The position numbers and the translations under genes were made by a program. A stretch of 26,382 nt of DNA from Candidatus Hecatellales archaeon (GTDB lineage: Archaea > Thermoproteota > Bathyarchaeia > Hecatellales > Hecatellaceae), in contig QMXU01000002.1 of the NCBI GenBank assembly GCA_003662305.1, positions 1 through 26,382 on the forward strand, in the 5' to 3' direction. Positions within the stretch are counted from its first letter, which is position 1. The number at the start of each line of letters is the position of its first letter. Positions 8,557-17,052 of the stretch are shown here, piece after piece. Below the pieces are notes generated by a model, which was not told the origin of the DNA, did no database searches, and saw nothing but the letters and a program-made list of their open reading frames with translations.

Positions 8557-9951
8557 TTGGGAGAATTTAAAATAGAAGAAGTCGCTGAGGCTCTAGAAGC
8601 CATCGTAGGCGAGAAAAACACGATTTACGAAAGAGAAAAGCTGGAAGACTACCTGAAAGACGAAACCTACCCCAAGCTCAGACTTAAACCCGTCGCCGAC
8701 ATCGTTGTGGTTAAACCCTCCAACGCGGAGGAAGTAAGCAGAATCCTCAAGTTTGCCAACGAACGCGGCATCCCTGTTTTCCCGAGGGGAGGCGGAACCG
8801 GGCTGGTTGGAGGAGCAGTACCAACACGGAAAGGCATAGTTTTAACGACGGAAAGAATGAAGGGGATAGAAGTAGACAGGGAGAACCTGATGGCTGTTGT
8901 TGAAGCTGGAGTTACCTTGGAAGAGCTGATAAAGGCTGCTGATGAAGCCGGCCTGTTTTTCCCCTTACATCCAGGCGATGAAACCGCCCATACAGGGGGG
9001 CTCGTCGCCACAAACGCTGGAGGAGTTAGAGCCGTCAAATACGGGGTTATGAGAAACTATGTGAAAGGGTTAGAGGTTGTTCTTCCAACAGGAGAAATCC
9101 TTAAACTGGGCGGAAAACTTCAGAAAAACAACACAGGCTACGACCTTATGGACCTAATCATTGGAAGCGAGGGAACCCTTGCCATAATAACGAAGGTCAT
9201 TTTAAAGCTACATCCTAAGCCTGGAGCTTCAGCAACCCTAATCGTCCCCTACGACGACAGAAGCACAGCCGTGAACTCTGTTCCGAAAATACTGCAGAGC
9301 GGCATTATACCGCTGGCCATAGAATACGTCGAGCGAGACCTAATGGAGAAAGCAGCGAAGCACATAGGCGAGGAATGGCCTGTCAAGGAGGGAAGCTGCT
9401 ACCTCCTCATAGTCATCGTAGGGGAGAACAGAGACCAGATACTATATGAAAGCCAGAAGATAGCTGAGGTATGCCAGCAGAGCGGCTCCCTTGAAATCCT
9501 CTTCGCCGAGCCCAAACATGAACAGGAGAAAATCCTCAGGATAAGAAGCGCTGCACTTCCAGTCTTGGAGACTGAGAAAATGGTGGACGGCTTGGACACG
9601 GTGGTGCCTCCGGCAAGCATAGGAGAATTCATAGACAAAGTGAACGAGATAGCTGAGAAATTTAACACCTACTTCGTCGTAGCCGGACATGCAGGAGACG
9701 GAAACATGCATGTCTGCATAATGGAGGAGGAAGGAATAAGCCTGGAGGAAATCGCGGAGATCAGGCATGAAATCTACAGGGCAGCCTTGGAGCTGGGCGG
9801 AACCATATCGGCTGAACATGGTATAGGAGGAGTTAGACTTGAAAGCCTCCCCCTGTGCCTGAGCAGAAAGGAGATAAACCTCATGAAGCAGATAAAAAGG
9901 GTTTTCGACCCCAACAACATTCTGAACCCTGGAAAGAAGGTGCCACCGTAA
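8557..9951 (+). CDS. FAD-linked 2-hydroxyacid dehydrogenase (GlcD / D-lactate dehydrogenase type)
   Basis: A 464-residue flavoprotein of the vanillyl-alcohol-oxidase fold. The FAD-binding PCMH domain spans about 40-220, with PRGGGTGLVGGAVP at 76-89, TGGLVATNAGG at 146-156 and GSEGTLAI at 203-210. The C-terminal FAD-oxidase domain has GHAGDGNMH at 377-385 and AEHGIGG at 419-425, whose histidines serve substrate and metal in D-lactate and glycolate dehydrogenases. It oxidises a D-2-hydroxy acid to the 2-oxo acid. No iron-sulfur domain is fused or adjacent, so the electron acceptor is not evident. It lies between the dehydratase activator and an acyl-CoA ligase, so it may interconvert the 2-hydroxy acid fed to the dehydratase and the 2-oxo acid used by IorAB. 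Start is a TTG with a good GGTGG. Confidence 0.92.
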   Translation: MGEFKIEEVAEALEAIVGEKNTIYEREKLEDYLKDETYPKLRLKPVADIVVVKPSNAEEVSRILKFANERGIPVFPRGGGTGLVGGAVPTRKGIVLTTERMKGIEVDRENLMAVVEAGVTLEELIKAADEAGLFFPLHPGDETAHTGGLVATNAGGVRAVKYGVMRNYVKGLEVVLPTGEILKLGGKLQKNNTGYDLMDLIIGSEGTLAIITKVILKLHPKPGASATLIVPYDDRSTAVNSVPKILQSGIIPLAIEYVERDLMEKAAKHIGEEWPVKEGSCYLLIVIVGENRDQILYESQKIAEVCQQSGSLEILFAEPKHEQEKILRIRSAALPVLETEKMVDGLDTVVPPASIGEFIDKVNEIAEKFNTYFVVAGHAGDGNMHVCIMEEEGISLEEIAEIRHEIYRAALELGGTISAEHGIGGVRLESLPLCLSRKEINLMKQIKRVFDPNNILNPGKKVPP

Positions 9952-10058
9952 TCCTTCCTTAAACCCCCTTTAAAATGTTTAGCCATGCAGGCCCTTAGCC
10001 GTTAGACCATACTGTCAAGCCTACGGTTTTCCTCCGGCACGTCAAACTTAAAAGTAAG

Positions 10059-10127
10059 TTATAGGTGAAAGATATATGGGGCGGTGGTAAAGCCGGCCCA
10101 TCTAATTTATAGGTGACATATAGGTGA
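10059..10127 (+). repeat. Three copies of a TATAGGTGA motif before the acyl-CoA ligase
   Basis: TTATAGGTGA occurs at 10059-10068 and 10107-10116, and ATATAGGTGA at 10118-10127. The last two start 11 bases apart, about one helical turn, and look like a tandem duplication. The copy at 10107 supplies a Shine-Dalgarno AGGTGA for the GTG at 10124. The copy at 10118 overlaps that GTG and could serve a TTG at 10133. The rest of the gap 9952-10123 holds no recognisable gene. Confidence 0.55.
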
Positions 10128-11716
10128 CAGAATTGGGGTGGAGGATTCGCTGGCTGACCTTAGGAGAAGCCATAAAAATACACGCGAAAAACCAGCCGGA
10201 GAAAATAGCGTTAAAGGACTGGCGCGGTAAAAAGTACACTTACAGGGAACTACATTTAAGGACGAACAAGCTGGCGAACGCTTTACTCAGCCTGGGATTA
10301 AAGAAGGGAGACAGAATATCCTTATTCTCCTATAACTGCGCCGAGTTCATCGAAATCCTGGCGGCATGCTCGAAGATAAGCGTGGTGGTGGCTCCGGTAA
10401 GCTGGCGTTTCGCGCCGCCAGAAGCATACTACGTAATCGACAACGCCGACACGAAAGCAGTATTCGTCTTTGATAAATTCCTTGACCTGATAAACTCAAT
10501 CCGCCCGAAGCTTAAGAAAGTTGAAAAGTACGTATCGATAGGGGAAACCCCGTCTGAGGGCTACGTTAACTACGAGGAATTCCTCAGCGAGGCGTCGGAC
10601 GACTGGCCCAGCATGGAAGTTGACTCTAAAGACGCGTGGATTCAGCCTTACACGTCCGGGATTACAGGTGCACCTAAAGGCGTCGTGAGGTCTAACGAGA
10701 GCTATGCCACATTTTACACAATCGTCCCGCAGATGCACGGGTGGAACAAAGACTGGTATGGCGCGATAATTATGCCGTTATTCCACGTGAATTCACAGTA
10801 CTACGGGCCTTTATGGCTGTACATAGGGGCTTCCCTTTACGTGGGCCGAGACTTCAGGTTTGACCCTGTGGAATTCTTTGAGCTGGTAGACAGGGAGAAG
10901 TTTAACTTCACCTCTCTGATACCGACACACTACTACCTCATGGTTAACGTTCCGGAGGAAACCAGAAGGAAATATGATTTAAGCTCCATAAAGCAGCTGC
11001 TTGTATCTTCAGCCCCCGTGCTGGGAGAGATAAAAAGGAAAATCATGGAAATCTTCCCAGGGGTTAAGCTGTACGAAGCCTACGGGACAACGGAGGCAGG
11101 CATAACACTGCTGCTTCTCCCCGAAGACCAGTTGAGAAAGGCTGGCTCCTGCGGGCGTGAAGTAACATCCGTGGAGGTGAGGCTTGTAGACGAGCAGGGA
11201 CGGGATGTGCCGCCTGGGGAAGTGGGAGAGCTTATCTGCAGGAGCCCCATGATGTTCGACGAGTACTGGAAGCTTCCTGAAAGAACGGAGAAGGCGTTCA
11301 GCTTTGGAAAGAACTGGTTTGCCACCGGAGACCTGCTGAGGCAAGACGAGGAGGGATACTACTACTTCGTCGACAGGAAGGACGACATGATTATGAGCGG
11401 CGGAGAACACGTGTATCCAACCGAGATTGAAGACTGCATAGCGAGACATCCGAAGGTCGACATAGTTTCAGTCGTCGGGCTTCCAGACCCGAAATGGGGT
11501 GAAGCAGTAACCGCTGTTATCACGCCGAAAGCCGGGGAGACCCTTACCGAGGAGGAAATCAAGCAGTGGTGCAGGGGGAAAATATCAGGCTACATGATTC
11601 CGAAGAAAATCGTCTTCATTAAAGCAGACGAGTATCCGCGTACTGCTGTAGGAAAGATTATACGCAGACGCTTGAGGGAAAAACTCAAAAAAGAGTTAGG
11701 AATAGAATTCAGGTAA
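10124..11716 (+). CDS. AMP-dependent acyl-CoA synthetase/ligase
   Basis: A 530-residue adenylate-forming enzyme that activates a carboxylic acid to its CoA thioester. The phosphate loop at 176-187 reads YTSGITGAPKGV, with Ile where most members have Thr. YEAYGTTEAG, FATGDLLRQDEEGYYYF and DRKDDMIMSGG follow in the usual order, and the C-terminal catalytic lysine is Lys511 (PRTAVGKIIRR). The start is uncertain: GTG at 10124 has AGGTGA seven bases upstream, and TTG at 10133 is the alternative. It sits just before the two dehydratase subunits, 62 bases apart on the same strand. Fermenting bacteria use a CoA-transferase at this step, so here a ligase may make the 2-hydroxyacyl-CoA. The acid substrate cannot be read from the sequence. 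Confidence 0.9.
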   Translation: MTELGWRIRWLTLGEAIKIHAKNQPEKIALKDWRGKKYTYRELHLRTNKLANALLSLGLKKGDRISLFSYNCAEFIEILAACSKISVVVAPVSWRFAPPEAYYVIDNADTKAVFVFDKFLDLINSIRPKLKKVEKYVSIGETPSEGYVNYEEFLSEASDDWPSMEVDSKDAWIQPYTSGITGAPKGVVRSNESYATFYTIVPQMHGWNKDWYGAIIMPLFHVNSQYYGPLWLYIGASLYVGRDFRFDPVEFFELVDREKFNFTSLIPTHYYLMVNVPEETRRKYDLSSIKQLLVSSAPVLGEIKRKIMEIFPGVKLYEAYGTTEAGITLLLLPEDQLRKAGSCGREVTSVEVRLVDEQGRDVPPGEVGELICRSPMMFDEYWKLPERTEKAFSFGKNWFATGDLLRQDEEGYYYFVDRKDDMIMSGGEHVYPTEIEDCIARHPKVDIVSVVGLPDPKWGEAVTAVITPKAGETLTEEEIKQWCRGKISGYMIPKKIVFIKADEYPRTAVGKIIRRRLREKLKKELGIEFR

Positions 11717-11778
11717 AAGGCGTTCAGCCTTCTGCCGCAGGGAAGCTTAACGGTAGATAACTGGGAAAGAGGGATGGC

Positions 11779-12888
11779 ATGCTGGACGATTTCTACCAGT
11801 TTTTCCGTTCAAAATCTAAGATAGGCGAATATAAGGAAGCTGGCAGAAAGATTATAGGTACACTGTGCAATAACGTGCCTGAGGAGATTATACACTCGCT
11901 TGGAGCGGTTCCTGTAAGGCTTTTAGGCATCTCCCAGACAACGGAGAACGCACGCTCAAAGCTTCCAAGCTGGATTTGCTATTATGCTAGGAGAATCCTG
12001 GAGGACGGATTGAAGGGAGAGTTCAGCCAGCTTGACGGGATAGTTGGGATGACAACGGATGACACAAAAATGCATTTGTATTCAGCCTACACCTTTTACG
12101 TTAAGCACGGCTTTTCCTACCTGATTCAGACCCCCTACGTTAGAGACGAACTGTCGCTGGATTTCTTCGCTGGAGAACTTGAAAGGTTTGCCGTTAAGCT
12201 CTCTCAGTATTTATCAGTAGAGTTCGACGAGGAAAAACTTAGAAGCTCCGTGAGGGTGTACAATAGATTCCGCAGGCTGTGCGAGGAACTATGCGATTTA
12301 AGGTCTGACGATGCACCCAAGCTCAGCGGTGTAGACTGGATGAAGATCATGCTGGGCAGCACCTGCATGCTGAAGGACGACTTCAACAAAATGCTGGAAG
12401 AAAAGCTTGAACACATCAAGGATTCGGAGGGCATTAAAGATTATGTGCTTAGGGTGCATGTTTCAGGAACCGACTATTACGACTTGGAAATTTTAAGCCT
12501 GATAGAGTCGATGGGAGCCGTGATAGTTTCAGACGACCTGTGCACGGCAACAGGCTACTTCGCTGGGTTTGTCGATGAAGGTAAAAACCCACTTAGAAGC
12601 CTTGCAGAGAGATCTCTGGGCTGCTCGTCATGTATTCTCTCCTCTCACCCTGACAGCCTTTCCATCGAAGACAGAATAGCCTTCATAAAGGAGAGAATTA
12701 AAAAAAGTAGGGCCAAAGCAGTAATCATTCTAAGAGATAGGGGATGTGAAATCTGCGGTCACCAATACCCTCTGATAATCGAAGCGCTCCATAGCCTTCC
12801 AGTGCTGGTTCTCGACATGGACATCCCTGTATCCGTGGAACAGTATGCGACGAGAATTGAAGCGTTCATCGAAGCCCATGCTAGGTGA
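11779..12888 (+). CDS. 2-hydroxyacyl-CoA dehydratase family subunit (small, HgdB/FldC/BcrC-like)
   Basis: A 369-residue member of the HGD-D family, the size of FldC, HadC or BcrC. Expected motifs are the N-terminal TLCNNVPEEII with Cys30, CYYAR with Cys67, the late RGCEICGHQYP with Cys323 and Cys326, and a final TRIEAF. Family members bind a [4Fe-4S] cluster and receive an electron from the ATP-driven activator. Two oddities stand out. The place that usually reads Thr-Cys-Asp reads TTDDT (92-96), so a family cysteine is Asp. The usual CTGTRYF-type motif reads CTATGYF (255-261), with Gly259 for Arg. The start ATG has GAGGG five bases upstream. The second subunit begins six bases after the stop, with AGGTGA spanning it, so the two form a translationally linked pair. 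Confidence 0.9.
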   Translation: MLDDFYQFFRSKSKIGEYKEAGRKIIGTLCNNVPEEIIHSLGAVPVRLLGISQTTENARSKLPSWICYYARRILEDGLKGEFSQLDGIVGMTTDDTKMHLYSAYTFYVKHGFSYLIQTPYVRDELSLDFFAGELERFAVKLSQYLSVEFDEEKLRSSVRVYNRFRRLCEELCDLRSDDAPKLSGVDWMKIMLGSTCMLKDDFNKMLEEKLEHIKDSEGIKDYVLRVHVSGTDYYDLEILSLIESMGAVIVSDDLCTATGYFAGFVDEGKNPLRSLAERSLGCSSCILSSHPDSLSIEDRIAFIKERIKKSRAKAVIILRDRGCEICGHQYPLIIEALHSLPVLVLDMDIPVSVEQYATRIEAFIEAHAR

Positions 12889-12894
12889 CTGGAA

Positions 12895-14133
12895 ATGAAG
12901 TTTCAAGACTGGAAGCCGCTGGGGTATAAAACGTTATACCGAGAATTATTCAGGAAGCATCTTGCACGCCAGAATGACCTGCTTAAAAGGGGCAGGCCTA
13001 CAGGATGGTTCTTTTCGTTCCACCCGTCAGAGTTAATCTACGTTTTCGATGTTGTCTCCGCGTTTCCTGAGCAGTACCCCGCCTACTGTGCGGCTAGAGG
13101 CTCTTCAATGGATTTAATAGATACTTCCATGAGTGTAGGCTACGGACATTTCATCTGCGACTATTTCAAGACAACCCTAGGCTCCATCATAGAGCCTGAA
13201 AAGGCAACGCAGCCTACCATGCCGAAGCCTGACTTCATCGTGGACACTCGAGCCCTATGCGTCGCCCACCATGAAATGGCGGAAGTTTTCTCCAAGATTT
13301 ACAGGGTTCCAAGGTATGTTGTCAATTATCCCTACTGGACCAGGGACCTGCTGGGGAAAGTGGACGAGTTAACCAAGATACCTGAAAGAATAGACGAGTT
13401 TTACCTTGAATACTGCGTGGAGAAGCTGAAGGGGCTTGTAGGATTTCTGGAGGAGGTTACTGGAGAGAAGATGGATGAAGCTAAATTTAAGGAGGTTTTC
13501 AGGGTTTCCGAGGAAACCTCAAAGCTGCTCGTGGAAATACCTCGTCTGATGATGGCGAAGCCTACGCCTGGAAGCCAGAGGGAGCTAGGAGACCTCGTCT
13601 TCGTAGCCTTTTTCGTCTTAGGAAGCAGCTACGCATACGAGTTCGCAGAGAAAGCCTACAACATCATTAAGGACAGGGTGAAACGTGGGGAAGGCGTGGT
13701 TCCAGAGGAGAAATGCAGGCTTCTGACCTTCGGGATTATGCCCTGGCATTCTCTCTCACTTTACGAGTACTGTGAAAGGCTTGGAGCAACCTTCCCAGTG
13801 AACCTGTACGTTAACACCTCTGTATATCTCGTCAACCCGGAGAAGCCTTTTGAAAGCATGGTGAGACGGTCCCTTCACTTCGCAAATTCCACCTACGAGA
13901 TGATGGAGGACATCTTGGAAAACGTGAAGAAAGCTGACATAGACGGTGCAGTCCTCTTTGAAAATACAGGATGCCGGATAACCTCGATGATTATAAGGCC
14001 GCTTGCAGACCTGCTTTACAGCAGGCTTGGAATACCCAGCCTCATAATCGAGGCTCCACAATGCGACCCAAGGGTTACTCCTCTTGGAAAAGCGAAAATG
14101 CAGGTGGAAGCCTTCCTGGAAAGTTTAAGGTAG
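12895..14133 (+). CDS. 2-hydroxyacyl-CoA dehydratase family subunit (large, HgdA/FldB/BcrB-like)
   Basis: A 412-residue HGD-D family protein, the usual size for the larger subunit (FldB, HadB, BcrB). It has the family's Pro-Ser-Glu-Leu-Ile segment (HPSELIYVFD, 43-52), a GHFICDYFKTTLG segment with Cys88, LCVAHHEMAEVF with Cys122 at the place of the usual Cys-Asp, ENTGC with Cys360 and a C-terminal QVEAFLE. Cys65, 88, 122 and 360 are the candidate cluster ligands. With the 369-residue partner and the activator at 7549 this makes a full three-component dehydratase set. The reaction would be syn-elimination of water from an (R)-2-hydroxyacyl-CoA through a ketyl radical. A benzoyl-CoA-reductase-like role is less likely because no second ATPase is present. 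The substrate is unknown; aryl-lactyl-CoA suits the neighbours. Confidence 0.9.
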   Translation: MKFQDWKPLGYKTLYRELFRKHLARQNDLLKRGRPTGWFFSFHPSELIYVFDVVSAFPEQYPAYCAARGSSMDLIDTSMSVGYGHFICDYFKTTLGSIIEPEKATQPTMPKPDFIVDTRALCVAHHEMAEVFSKIYRVPRYVVNYPYWTRDLLGKVDELTKIPERIDEFYLEYCVEKLKGLVGFLEEVTGEKMDEAKFKEVFRVSEETSKLLVEIPRLMMAKPTPGSQRELGDLVFVAFFVLGSSYAYEFAEKAYNIIKDRVKRGEGVVPEEKCRLLTFGIMPWHSLSLYEYCERLGATFPVNLYVNTSVYLVNPEKPFESMVRRSLHFANSTYEMMEDILENVKKADIDGAVLFENTGCRITSMIIRPLADLLYSRLGIPSLIIEAPQCDPRVTPLGKAKMQVEAFLESLR

Positions 14134-14172
14134 GTCTTCTTTTACATCCTTAACCTTTTTCAGCCTTAAAGA

Positions 14173-14180
14173 TTTTAAAT
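14173..14180 (+). promoter_or_regulatory. TATA box of the PaaK-like gene
   Basis: TTTTAAAT predicts a start near 14203. The short leader would carry GGAGG (14214-14218) seven bases before the TTG at 14226. Confidence 0.5.
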
Positions 14181-14225
14181 GTTAAATTTGCCTTAAACTA
14201 TTTTTTATAGTGTGGAGGCCAGAGC

Positions 14226-15572
14226 TTGAAAAGAAAAATGAAAAGCTGGATTTACGAGCCTGAATATGAAAGCATGTCCCGAGAGAAGCTGGAAGAGCTG
14301 AAGCTGGAAAGAGTGAAGAGAATAGTGAGATACTGTTATGAGAGGGTTCCCTTGTACAGGGAACGATTTAAGGAGGCTAAGCTGACACCGGACGACATTA
14401 AAACCCTTGAAGACCTCTCAAAGATACCGTTCACCACCAAGGACGACCTGAGAAGAAACTGGCCTTACGGTATGCTGGCCACAGACATGGAAAGCCTTGC
14501 AACGATACACTGCAGTTCAGGAACAACAGGGACACCAACGTCAGCCCTCTACACTAAAAACGACATTTTCAACGCGTGGGCGAAAGTCATGGCGAGAGTG
14601 TACGCCATGATGGGGCTGAAGAAGGGGGACATCATGCAGATCGCGTACGGCTACGGGCTTTTCACGGGGGGACTTGGATTCCACTATGGAGCTCTTGAGA
14701 TAGGGGTTATTGCCCTGCCCATGTCCGCTGGGGAAACAGAACGCCAGCTAAGGCTTGCCAAAGAGCTTAAAACAACCGCAATAGCCTGCACTCCAACCTA
14801 CGCACTCTACCTCGGAGAGCACACCAAGGAAATGGGGATAGACCCCACCAAAGACCTCAAGTGGAAGTGCGGCTCCTTCGGAGCTGAACCTTGGAGCGAG
14901 GAGGTTAGGGCTAAAATAGAGGAACTCCTAGACCTTGAAGCCTTCGACGTTTACGGGCTGTCCGAGATTATAGGTCCAGGGGTAGCCCACGAGTGCGACC
15001 AGCATAACGGCGACCACTTCTTCGAAGACCACTTCCTCACCGAGGTTATAGACCCTGAAAGCGGAGAGCCTGTATCGGAGGGAGAAAAAGGAGAGCTGGT
15101 GTATACGACGTTAACCAGAGAGGCGATGCCACTTTTGAGGTTTAGGTCTGGAGACATCGTTCCATGGTGGACCTTTGAAGAATGCGAATGCGGGCGCACA
15201 CTTATGAGGGCTGGCAGGGTTATCGGAAGGTCGGATGACATGCTTAAGGTTAGGGGAGTGAAATTCTGGCCTTCAACTGTGGAACATGCTCTGCTGTCTG
15301 TTAGGGGGGCCTCCCAGCACTTCCGGATAGTGATTGAAAGGCCGAAAACTCTTGACGTGATGACCGTGGAGGTTGAACCTGTTAAGGAGCTTTACGACGA
15401 GGTTAAAGGAGACCTATCGAAGCTTGAAGACCTTAAAAAGGAGATTGGAGAGAAAATCAGGTCTGTAGTTGGAATTTCAGCGGTAGTCAAGCTTGTCCCT
15501 GTCGGAACGATAACAAGGTTCATGGGTAAAGCGAAACGGGTTGAAGACAGGAGGAAGGTGGTGCCGTTCTAA
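14226..15572 (+). CDS. paaK: Phenylacetate-CoA ligase family protein
   Basis: A 448-residue adenylate-forming ligase of the PaaK family. The phosphate loop is SSGTTGTPT at 97-105. DVYGLSEIIGPG at 241-252 is the PaaK family signature, and the C-terminal lysine is near 435 (FMGKAKR). The N-terminal helical region (REKLEELKLERVKRIVRYC) is also typical. Family members convert phenylacetate or related aryl acids, ATP and CoA to aryl-acetyl-CoA, AMP and PPi. IorAB makes the same products from aryl-pyruvates and AOR makes the free acids from aldehydes, so this enzyme could rescue the free acid. Archaeal homologues often have other or unknown substrates, so the name is a family label. The TTG start has GGAGG at seven bases; the ATG four codons in (14238) is possible. 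It has its own promoter. Confidence 0.88.
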   Translation: MKRKMKSWIYEPEYESMSREKLEELKLERVKRIVRYCYERVPLYRERFKEAKLTPDDIKTLEDLSKIPFTTKDDLRRNWPYGMLATDMESLATIHCSSGTTGTPTSALYTKNDIFNAWAKVMARVYAMMGLKKGDIMQIAYGYGLFTGGLGFHYGALEIGVIALPMSAGETERQLRLAKELKTTAIACTPTYALYLGEHTKEMGIDPTKDLKWKCGSFGAEPWSEEVRAKIEELLDLEAFDVYGLSEIIGPGVAHECDQHNGDHFFEDHFLTEVIDPESGEPVSEGEKGELVYTTLTREAMPLLRFRSGDIVPWWTFEECECGRTLMRAGRVIGRSDDMLKVRGVKFWPSTVEHALLSVRGASQHFRIVIERPKTLDVMTVEVEPVKELYDEVKGDLSKLEDLKKEIGEKIRSVVGISAVVKLVPVGTITRFMGKAKRVEDRRKVVPF

Positions 15573-15583
15573 GGCGATACCTT

Positions 15584-16042
15584 CTACAGCTCAAGCTCTA
15601 GGTTTAGAAGCGTGCTTGAAAGCTTAAAGCCCGCCCTACTAAAGAACTTAAGCAAGTCTAGGTTAGCCCATTCTACGATTGTATAAATCTTCTGGGCTCC
15701 AGCAGCCTTAACATTGGTGACAAACTGGCTGAAGAGCTCTCTGCCGATTCCATGCTTCAGAAACCTCTTATCAACGCCTATCGTGGTTAGGTAGGCTATG
15801 TTTTCCGGGATTCCAAATTCGCCTGAAAATATTACTCCCGCGATGAAGCCTACAAGTTTGCCGTCGTATTCCGCGGCTAAAGACGTGATTAGGGCGTACT
15901 CAGGCTCCAAGATTTCCTTCATTAACCTTTGATAGTATTCCTCCCTTCTTTTACTCGTGTATTCCTCGTCGATTTTTATTATCTCTTCAAGGTCCTCCTT
16001 TTTAAGCGGCCTTATAACAAGCTTTTCCGGTTCTAACTTCAT
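15584..16042 (-). CDS. GNAT-family N-acetyltransferase
   Basis: A protein of about 152 residues with the GNAT fold. The acetyl-CoA-binding motif A is recognisable in YLTTIGVDKRFLKHGIGRELF, and FFSRAGFKLSSTLLNLELEL closes the domain. GNATs of this size and shape resemble RimI-type protein or amino-acid acetyltransferases; the acceptor is unknown. A TTG at 16054 opens the frame but the ATG at 16042 is preferred, with AT-rich promoter sequence close upstream. It converges with the PaaK-like gene, leaving only 11 bases between the stops, and it interrupts an otherwise plus-strand run. No functional link to the catabolic genes is evident. Confidence 0.85.
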   Translation of the reverse strand: MKLEPEKLVIRPLKKEDLEEIIKIDEEYTSKRREEYYQRLMKEILEPEYALITSLAAEYDGKLVGFIAGVIFSGEFGIPENIAYLTTIGVDKRFLKHGIGRELFSQFVTNVKAAGAQKIYTIVEWANLDLLKFFSRAGFKLSSTLLNLELEL

Positions 16043-16186
16043 TTTAACCAGCAATATTACTATAAGAAAAAAATTTTAATTTAACCTTTTTTATTGATAT
16101 AAAAATAAATTTTATTATGTTAAAACTTTAACCTTAATAAGCAGCATATTAAACTTTACACACAACCATTCTAGGACGGCTGAACA

Positions 16187-16194
16187 TTAAATTA
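16187..16194 (+). promoter_or_regulatory. TATA box of the stand-alone enoyl-CoA hydratase gene
   Basis: TTAAATTA predicts a start near 16217, giving a short leader with GGAGG at 16224-16228 before the ATG at 16236. The rest of the gap 16043-16235 is very AT-rich and holds the divergent GNAT promoter; no gene is seen in it. Confidence 0.5.
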
Positions 16195-16235
16195 AAGTAT
16201 CTCATCACGGGAAACTTAAGGTTGGAGGGGAAACC

Positions 16236-17012
16236 ATGGGAGATAATTTTCAGAACATCATCTACGAGAAGAGGGAGGGAGTTGCAAGGATAACGATTAA
16301 CAGGCCGCCATTAAACGTTTTAAACGTTGAAACCCTAAGGGAGATGGCTGAGGCCCTCGAAGACGCTGGAAGAGACGACAGCATATGCGTCATAGTTATC
16401 AGCGGAACCGGGGAGAAAGCCTTCTCAGCCGGGGTAGACATAAAAGACCATTTCCCGGAGAAAATCGAGGGGACACTTGAGGCCTTCCATAGAATATTCC
16501 ATTTAATGGCTGAGATAGACAAGCCTACCGTCGCCGTGGTAAGAGGGTTCGCCTTTGGAGGCGGATGCGAGCTGGCTGCAGCCTGCGACCTTGTTCTGGC
16601 TTCCGAGGACGCCCAGTTCGGCCAGCAGGAAGTCAAGGTGGGAGCCATTCCAACAATCGCGGCTGTGCTTCTGCCCCGAACAATAGGCAGGAAGAAAGCT
16701 TTTGAAATAATATTTACAGGAGACGTTGTGGAAGCGTCGAAAGCGAAGGAAATAGGCTTGGTGAACGAGGTTTTCCCCGCGGAAAAGCTTGAGGAGGCAG
16801 CTGACAGGCTGATTAACAAGTTCAAAGAGAAAAGCCCTGTAGTACTTAAATACATCAGAAGAGCCGTTTACCAAGGATTAGACAGAGACTTCAAGAGTGC
16901 ACTTGACGGGGTTGAAAGCATCTACTTCAAATACCTCATAAAAACCGAGGATGCCGTGGAAGGCTTAAAGGCTTTCATAGAGAAAAGGAAACCCCAATGG
17001 AAGGGGAAATGA
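16236..17012 (+). CDS. Enoyl-CoA hydratase/isomerase (crotonase, dienoyl-CoA-hydratase-like)
   Basis: A 258-residue crotonase, full length. RPPLNVLN near 23-30 and AFSAGVDIKDH near 62-72 are the substrate-loop segments. The oxyanion hole is FAFGGGCE, and the two catalytic glutamates Glu112 and Glu132 (QFGQQEVKVG) are conserved twenty residues apart. So it should hydrate a 2-enoyl-CoA rather than only isomerise. The RPPLNVLN start and the overall pattern recall cyclohexa-1,5-diene-carbonyl-CoA hydratases and related archaeal crotonases, a resemblance from memory that needs a tree. It is the second crotonase here; the first is fused to a dehydrogenase at 1619. It could act on the enoyl-CoA released by the dehydratase subunits. 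SD GGAGG is seven bases before the ATG. Confidence 0.92.
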   Translation: MGDNFQNIIYEKREGVARITINRPPLNVLNVETLREMAEALEDAGRDDSICVIVISGTGEKAFSAGVDIKDHFPEKIEGTLEAFHRIFHLMAEIDKPTVAVVRGFAFGGGCELAAACDLVLASEDAQFGQQEVKVGAIPTIAAVLLPRTIGRKKAFEIIFTGDVVEASKAKEIGLVNEVFPAEKLEEAADRLINKFKEKSPVVLKYIRRAVYQGLDRDFKSALDGVESIYFKYLIKTEDAVEGLKAFIEKRKPQWKGK

Positions 17013-17052
17013 AGTAGATGGATGAAAGCCCACCTGCCTTTCCGCTCTTAGG

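Noticed and set aside
7549..14133. Class I ATP-dependent benzoyl-CoA reductase (BcrABCD).
   Set aside because: That enzyme needs two different ATPase subunits. Only one is present, with the size and spacing of homodimeric HgdC-type activators. Kept only as an alternative.
16043..16235. A possible AT-rich replication or attachment site.
   Set aside because: No iterated origin-box repeats, no integrase and no tRNA-end duplication are present; a divergent promoter region explains the AT bias.
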